A stretch of 64,000 nucleotides of DNA, from contig JAJZFH010000049.1 of assembly GCA_021805445.1 (NCBI GenBank), positions 221,839 through 285,838 of the forward strand, read 5' to 3'. The DNA comes from Pseudomonadota bacterium (GTDB lineage Bacteria; Pseudomonadota; Gammaproteobacteria; Burkholderiales; Ferrovaceae). How positions within the stretch are numbered: position 1 is the stretch's first letter; every line of letters starts with the position of its first letter. The notes beneath the pieces were generated by a model, which saw only the letters and a list, made by a program, of their open reading frames with translations, had not been told where the DNA came from and did no database searches. Shown here in pieces: positions 60,427 to 64,000 of the stretch. The position numbers and the translations under genes were made by a program.

Positions 60427-61392
60427 TTACCCGGATGTTGGCGACCGTTCCTTGCGCCCGGCCGGGGCCGCTATGGCATGCGGAAGCCTATCGATTTGAT
60501 GCGCGGCAGCAAACAAGTATTCCATGAATGCCTTGGTGGTCAGGGTAAGTTGCTTTCCCGCAGGATAGACCGCGTACCATTTTCGCTCCAGAGGAAAGCC
60601 ACGCACGTCGAGTACCGCCAGTTCCCCACTGGCGAGTTCCGCGCTTATCGTGCTGGCAGACAGCACGGCCATGCCCAAACCGCTGGCCACAACCTGCTTG
60701 ATGGCCTCGTTGCTCCCAAACTCCATGCGCGCCTTGAGGGCGATCCCATGCTGGCCGAAAAACTCCTCAGTGGCCAGACGCGTTCCCGAACCCGGCTCGC
60801 GCAGGATGAATGGAATATCCTGCAGGCGCGATGGGTCGATCTTCTCTTCCGATATCAGAGGATGGTCCGGTCGGGCCACTATCACCAAGGGATTATCCGC
60901 AAAAGGTTCCGCAGCGACGTTCATGTGTGCCGGCGGCTGGCCCAGGATGTAGAGATCGTCCTGGTTGCGCACGAGCCTTTCCAGCAGGGCCTCCCGATTA
61001 CCGACAAACAGGGCGGCATCGATGCCGGGATGCTTCGCGCAGAAGTCTCCCAACAAGCGAGGAATGAAGTATTTGGCAGTGGCGAGCGTGGCGAGTTTCA
61101 GACTGCCCTTCTCTATTCCCTGGAGCGCCGCCAGTTCCTGAGTGACGCGCTCCAGTCGGTCGAGTATATCCCGACTGGCCACTGTCAGAACCGCCCCCGC
61201 CGGGGTAAGATAAATCTTCTTGCCGATCTGATCAAAGAGGGGCTGACCGACGGCCTCGGCGAGTTGCCTGACCTGAATGGACAGAGCCGGCGGCGTCAGG
61301 TGAAGTTCCTCGGCGGCGCGGGCAAAACTCATGTGTCGAGCCACGGCATCGAAGATCTTGAACTGGTGCAGGGTAGCGTGACGAATGGGCAT
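60427..61392 (-). CDS. cbbR: CbbR-type LysR transcriptional regulator (second copy)
   Basis: This is a 321-residue LysR regulator with a helix-turn-helix (SFARAAEELHLTPPALS) and an effector domain carrying LATAKYFIPRLL and GQPPAHMN, as in CbbR. It is close in layout to, but clearly different from, the copy at 131-1039, with an extra basic tail of about 25 residues. Its ATG lies eight bases from a paired TNA-N7-TNA site that it shares with the divergent PDC-domain gene. The same pair occurs before dabB 6 kb away, so this protein is the best candidate to control both units and itself. Confidence 0.9.
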   Translation of the reverse strand: MPIRHATLHQFKIFDAVARHMSFARAAEELHLTPPALSIQVRQLAEAVGQPLFDQIGKKIYLTPAGAVLTVASRDILDRLERVTQELAALQGIEKGSLKLATLATAKYFIPRLLGDFCAKHPGIDAALFVGNREALLERLVRNQDDLYILGQPPAHMNVAAEPFADNPLVIVARPDHPLISEEKIDPSRLQDIPFILREPGSGTRLATEEFFGQHGIALKARMEFGSNEAIKQVVASGLGMAVLSASTISAELASGELAVLDVRGFPLERKWYAVYPAGKQLTLTTKAFMEYLFAAAHQIDRLPHAIAAPAGRKERSPTSG

Positions 61393-61399
61393 GGTTAAT

Positions 61400-61467
61400 A
61401 TTAAATCATAGTAAAACATGATTGTAAATACAATTAACTTTTATTAAATCGATAGATTCTTCATAAT
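61400..61467 (+). promoter_or_regulatory. CbbR-type operator between cbbR and the PDC-domain gene
   Basis: TAA-N7-TAA at 61402-61414 and TTA-N7-TTA at 61434-61446 lie 32 bases apart, followed by CATAAT at 61462-61467. The region aligns without gaps with the dab promoter (54425-54492) in the same orientation, about 50 of 68 bases identical by eye. It lies 8-75 bases upstream of cbbR and 192-259 bases upstream of the PDC gene. Confidence 0.7.
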
Positions 61468-61523
61468 TTCCACAGTGCCCCAGCATTTCTCCAAAACGTC
61501 ATCGCAAAGGAAACGGACCGTTT

Positions 61524-61646
61524 GTGCAGCGTCGAGCGAGATTAAAGGGACACAAGGCCAGCCTCGAATTTCATTCGGTCTTGGACGAATGGTCTGACGA
61601 AGAAGGCGAACTTGGCCCCTCTCTATGGTCGTCAGCAGCGATTTAA
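61524..61646 (+). CDS. Possible 40-residue small protein before the PDC-domain gene
   Basis: A GTG-started frame of 40 codons ends at TAA immediately before the AAAGGAG ribosome site of the next gene. AAAGGA lies about twelve bases before the GTG. The product would be basic at its start and acidic in its middle (DEWSDEEGEL). It may be a leader peptide or chance; only its placement supports it. Confidence 0.2.
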   Translation: MQRRARLKGHKASLEFHSVLDEWSDEEGELGPSLWSSAAI

Positions 61647-61658
61647 AGGAGTCTCCAT

Positions 61659-62714
61659 ATGAACCAACCCAAGGAATCTTTATACAAAAGCATCGTTCAG
61701 CAGCGTGAAATGCTCACTGAATCACTGTACGAACCCTTGCATCAATTGGCAGAGGCATGCAGCCATGTCTGGGGCGATCGCGCAAAGATGGAGGCAGCCT
61801 TGAACAAGGCGTTTCCCTCCGTGCCTTACTGCAAGTTCCTGTATGCGCTCGATACGAACGCGGTACAGATCACTTCCAACATCAGCCGCGAGGGGCTGGT
61901 TGTGGAACATTTCGGACGGGACCGGTCAGACCGGCCCTATATGAGTGAAGCGCTACTGGCCACGGGGTTTTTTGACAAAAACCGCGAACAGCATTACCAA
62001 CAGTGGCCTTACCTTCGTGAAGGGGTCCAGGCCACCGATTTCCTGTTGTGCGAAGCCTATATCAGCCTGCGGGCGTTGCGCCCTTCGTTGACTGCCATTC
62101 AATTTGTGCGCAATGCCGATGGAATTGTACTCGGTTTCATAGGTGCCGATTTTGCCTTGCGTGATTTGCCGCAGACGCACCAACTCTATGAAGAACCCCG
62201 TCACTGGCGCCAATTCGTTGGCGACCCACCCATTGGGACGGTACCCAGCCAGACCCGTTCGAAAAGTGTGATGGACAGGCATCTGGATACAGTCCTCAGC
62301 GTGGTGGAAGAGTTGATCCTCGACCATGGTGTCTATCATGTGATTCTACATTTCTCCAGCAGTCAGGCCGTCGTCTGGGTGATGGATGACCCGTATCGTT
62401 ATCGTGTGTTGGCCATGGATATGTTGACTGATCCAGACAGTTGCATGGCGTATCCCAAGCGACCGTACCCCACCGATGCACTGGTGCCTGCCCAGCAGAT
62501 CCGTGCCGTGCTGGATAACCTGAGGGAACTGCGGTCCATGAATGAAATGTTATACCTGCGCTCCGGTACACTCAATATTTTCAATGGAATAGTGGGCTTG
62601 ACGTTCTCCTGCGATGGGTCCCATTACATTCCGTATGATGAATTCCTCAAAATGGATCGGGTGTTCCAGAATAATACCCACAGCGGGACAAGTATCAGTC
62701 AGCATTTTTTATGA
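61659..62714 (+). CDS. Soluble PDC (Cache-like) sensor-domain protein under CbbR-type promoter
   Basis: This is a 351-residue protein without signal peptide or membrane segment. Residues about 20-190 look like a PDC/Cache sensor domain: CKFLYALDTNAVQITSN, then FGRDRSDRPYM and a later FVRNADGIVLGFIGADF. The C-terminal 150 residues form a second folded part with no recognised effector motif. Cache domains usually face the periplasm, so a cytosolic stand-alone form is unusual. It has a good AAAGGAG site and lies downstream of the CbbR-type promoter matching that of dabB. A role in sensing a small carboxylate or inorganic carbon is possible but unproven. Confidence 0.7.
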   Translation: MNQPKESLYKSIVQQREMLTESLYEPLHQLAEACSHVWGDRAKMEAALNKAFPSVPYCKFLYALDTNAVQITSNISREGLVVEHFGRDRSDRPYMSEALLATGFFDKNREQHYQQWPYLREGVQATDFLLCEAYISLRALRPSLTAIQFVRNADGIVLGFIGADFALRDLPQTHQLYEEPRHWRQFVGDPPIGTVPSQTRSKSVMDRHLDTVLSVVEELILDHGVYHVILHFSSSQAVVWVMDDPYRYRVLAMDMLTDPDSCMAYPKRPYPTDALVPAQQIRAVLDNLRELRSMNEMLYLRSGTLNIFNGIVGLTFSCDGSHYIPYDEFLKMDRVFQNNTHSGTSISQHFL

Positions 62715-62732
62715 ACCGGTTTTTTGGAGAAC

Positions 62733-62798
62733 TCATACCTTATTTGATTTGCCCTTTTTGGTTCCCGCAGGCGTGCAGTTGAGGAATTTGTCGGCCAT
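62733..62798 (-). CDS. Possible 21-residue small protein after sua5
   Basis: An ATG 13 bases past the sua5 stop opens a 21-codon frame rich in Lys and Thr that ends at TGA in the short gap before the PDC gene. There is no clear ribosome site. It may be chance or a fragment of a lost gene. Confidence 0.15.
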   Translation of the reverse strand: MADKFLNCTPAGTKKGKSNKV

Positions 62799-62811
62799 GT
62801 TCGCCGAGAGA

Positions 62812-63783
62812 TCACCGCGCCGAAGCAGCGCGCTCCAGCCGGTCGCACACCGCCTGCCAGTCCACACCGGCGGGTGGCGCCTCGACCAGAATGCAATCGA
62901 AACATTGCACATCCAAGGCGCGCAGCCGCGCGTACAGTTCATGGGCCCATCCCGCCGGGTGAATTGGCATACCCTGCCAGAGACAAGCCTCGGGTAGAAG
63001 AGGAGCGGCCCTGGACAGTACCGCAACGCGCCACCCTTGTGCGAGATGCCGGTGCGCTTCGGCTTCCAGATTCATGGCTGGAACCAGGCAGACTGGGGTT
63101 TTCGGAGCATAATGGGAGCGCAGCATGCCCGGTGCCCGCGGCGCACCGTTACCCGGACGGACAATTGGCTGCTCGAGAACGGCTTCGATCTCGGCAGGAG
63201 TGATCGCGCCGGGACGCAGCAGCCGGGGCTGCTGTCCACTCAAATCGAGAATGGTGGACTCGATGCCCACTCGGCAGGGTCCACCGTCCAGGATCAAGTC
63301 CATGGCATCGCCCAGTTCTTCACGCACATGCGCTGCGGTGGTGGGGCTCACCCGGCCAAAGCGATTGGCGGAAGGGGCGGCAATTCCGCCGCCGAAGGCC
63401 TCGAGCAGCACCAATGCCAGGGGATGATCGGGAACGCGCAGCCCCACCGTATCCTGGCCACCAGTGACGATATCGGGCACGCGGCAGGTGCGACGCAGGA
63501 TCAGCGTGAGCGGACCCGGCCAGTAGCGCCCCGCGAGGCGCCAAGCCGCAGGCGGAATATCCTTGGCCCAGTGGGTGATTTGTTCGGAACTCGCGATATG
63601 GACGATCAGCGGATGATCGGCTGGTCGGTCCTTTGCCGCGAAGATGCGGGCTACAGCCGAGGGATTTTCAGCATCCGCCCCAAGGCCGTAGACAGTCTCG
63701 GTGGGAAAGGCGACGAGCCCACCATCGCGCAGTGCCTTCACAGCCCACTGCATGGCGGCTAGCGGCTTTCCGGTCGAAGGCAT
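62812..63783 (-). CDS. L-threonylcarbamoyladenylate synthase (Sua5 type)
   Basis: This is a 323-residue enzyme with a YrdC domain at residues about 10-200 (GGLVAFPTETVYGLGADA, KDRPADHPLIVH, APSANRFGRVSPT) and a C-terminal Sua5 domain starting near the RPGNGAPRAPGMLRSHYAPKTP linker. It makes the TC-AMP used for the t6A base of ANN-decoding tRNAs. The two-domain form is longer than TsaC. It is on the same strand as, and 50 bases after, the partial cbbO. Confidence 0.92.
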   Translation of the reverse strand: MPSTGKPLAAMQWAVKALRDGGLVAFPTETVYGLGADAENPSAVARIFAAKDRPADHPLIVHIASSEQITHWAKDIPPAAWRLAGRYWPGPLTLILRRTCRVPDIVTGGQDTVGLRVPDHPLALVLLEAFGGGIAAPSANRFGRVSPTTAAHVREELGDAMDLILDGGPCRVGIESTILDLSGQQPRLLRPGAITPAEIEAVLEQPIVRPGNGAPRAPGMLRSHYAPKTPVCLVPAMNLEAEAHRHLAQGWRVAVLSRAAPLLPEACLWQGMPIHPAGWAHELYARLRALDVQCFDCILVEAPPAGVDWQAVCDRLERAASAR

Positions 63784-63833
63784 GAGTCAGACGACGCCCG
63801 CCGCCCGTAGCGTTGAAACCGTGCCCATGTTCT

Positions 63834-64000
63834 TCATCGCGTGAGCCCCATGTACAGGAGTGGTAACTTTTCGGGCAGCCTTTGCACATGGTCCACCACC
63901 ATGTAGTTCTTGGCACCGAAAATGCGCGACACATACTGGTCTGCTCTGGGATCAAGGCTCAGGCAGTAAGTGGCGATGCCATTACGCGTCAACTCCTCCA
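63834..64000 (-). CDS. cbbO: C-terminal part of a CbbO/NorD-type von Willebrand factor A protein (partial)
   Basis: The last 54 residues of an open frame that enters from the right edge read NGIATYCLSLDPRADQYV, then FGAKNYMVVDHVQRLPEKLP and a final LYMGLTR. This is the end of the VWA domain of CbbO/NorD proteins. NorD is the homologous protein of denitrifiers, but the dab and cbbR context favours CbbO, the partner of the AAA ATPase CbbQ in RuBisCO activation. The upstream genes, presumably cbbQ and RuBisCO, lie outside the window. Confidence 0.75.
   Translation of the reverse strand, partial: EELTRNGIATYCLSLDPRADQYVSRIFGAKNYMVVDHVQRLPEKLPLLYMGLTR

Overview
This window reads as the chromosome of a chemolithoautotrophic proteobacterium, most likely a betaproteobacterium. 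Two CbbR-type regulators, a gap-pgk-pyk block, a DabAB inorganic-carbon pump and the C-terminus of a CbbO-type protein at the right edge point to the Calvin cycle. A cytochrome bc1 operon next to sspA-sspB, and a thiosulfate dehydrogenase cluster, point to respiratory oxidation of inorganic donors. The genus cannot be fixed from the sequence alone; iron or sulfur oxidisers related to Ferrovum, Thiobacillus or Gallionellaceae are possible. Genes are tightly packed, with many 4-base start/stop overlaps.

Layout. 1-5.9 kb: cbbR divergent from gap, then pgk, pyk and purC. 5.9-11.8 kb: a histidine kinase and a LuxR-type response regulator flank four exported proteins (a DsrE-like Tat protein, an orphan solute-binding protein, a c4-like dihaem cytochrome and TsdA). 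The promoter of this group carries a perfect 15-bp inverted repeat. 11.8-18 kb: a tripartite RND efflux system split around a palindromic site, then an EVE-domain gene. 18.5-28.3 kb: a glycan operon of seven genes (three DegT-family proteins, one more distant PLP-fold protein, a methyltransferase, a WbqC-like protein and a giant multidomain glycosyltransferase). It lies between tRNA-Thr and the tail of a destroyed EAL-domain gene. 28.4-32.2 kb: sspB, sspA and petCBA. 32.4-33.6 kb: a DegS/AlgW-like protease. 33.7-53.2 kb: about 29 codirectional housekeeping genes (tatABC, a HIT protein, the his genes, murA, a BolA-like gene, an ABC-2 exporter, mlaFEDCB, trmB, thiG, thiS, ogt, hemW, rdgB, rph), followed by divergent yicC.

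54.2-64 kb is the carbon-acquisition region: dabB, dabA, a DUF6671-like protein, an unknown protein, a second cbbR, a soluble Cache/PDC-domain protein, a Sua5-type enzyme and the partial cbbO. The intergenic regions before dabB and before the PDC gene share a 68-base ungapped similarity. It contains two copies of the CbbR pattern TNA-N7-TNA at identical spacing. The dab operon and the PDC gene are therefore probably co-controlled by the neighbouring CbbR, which makes the PDC protein and the two uncharacterised dab-linked genes candidates for new parts of inorganic-carbon uptake or sensing.
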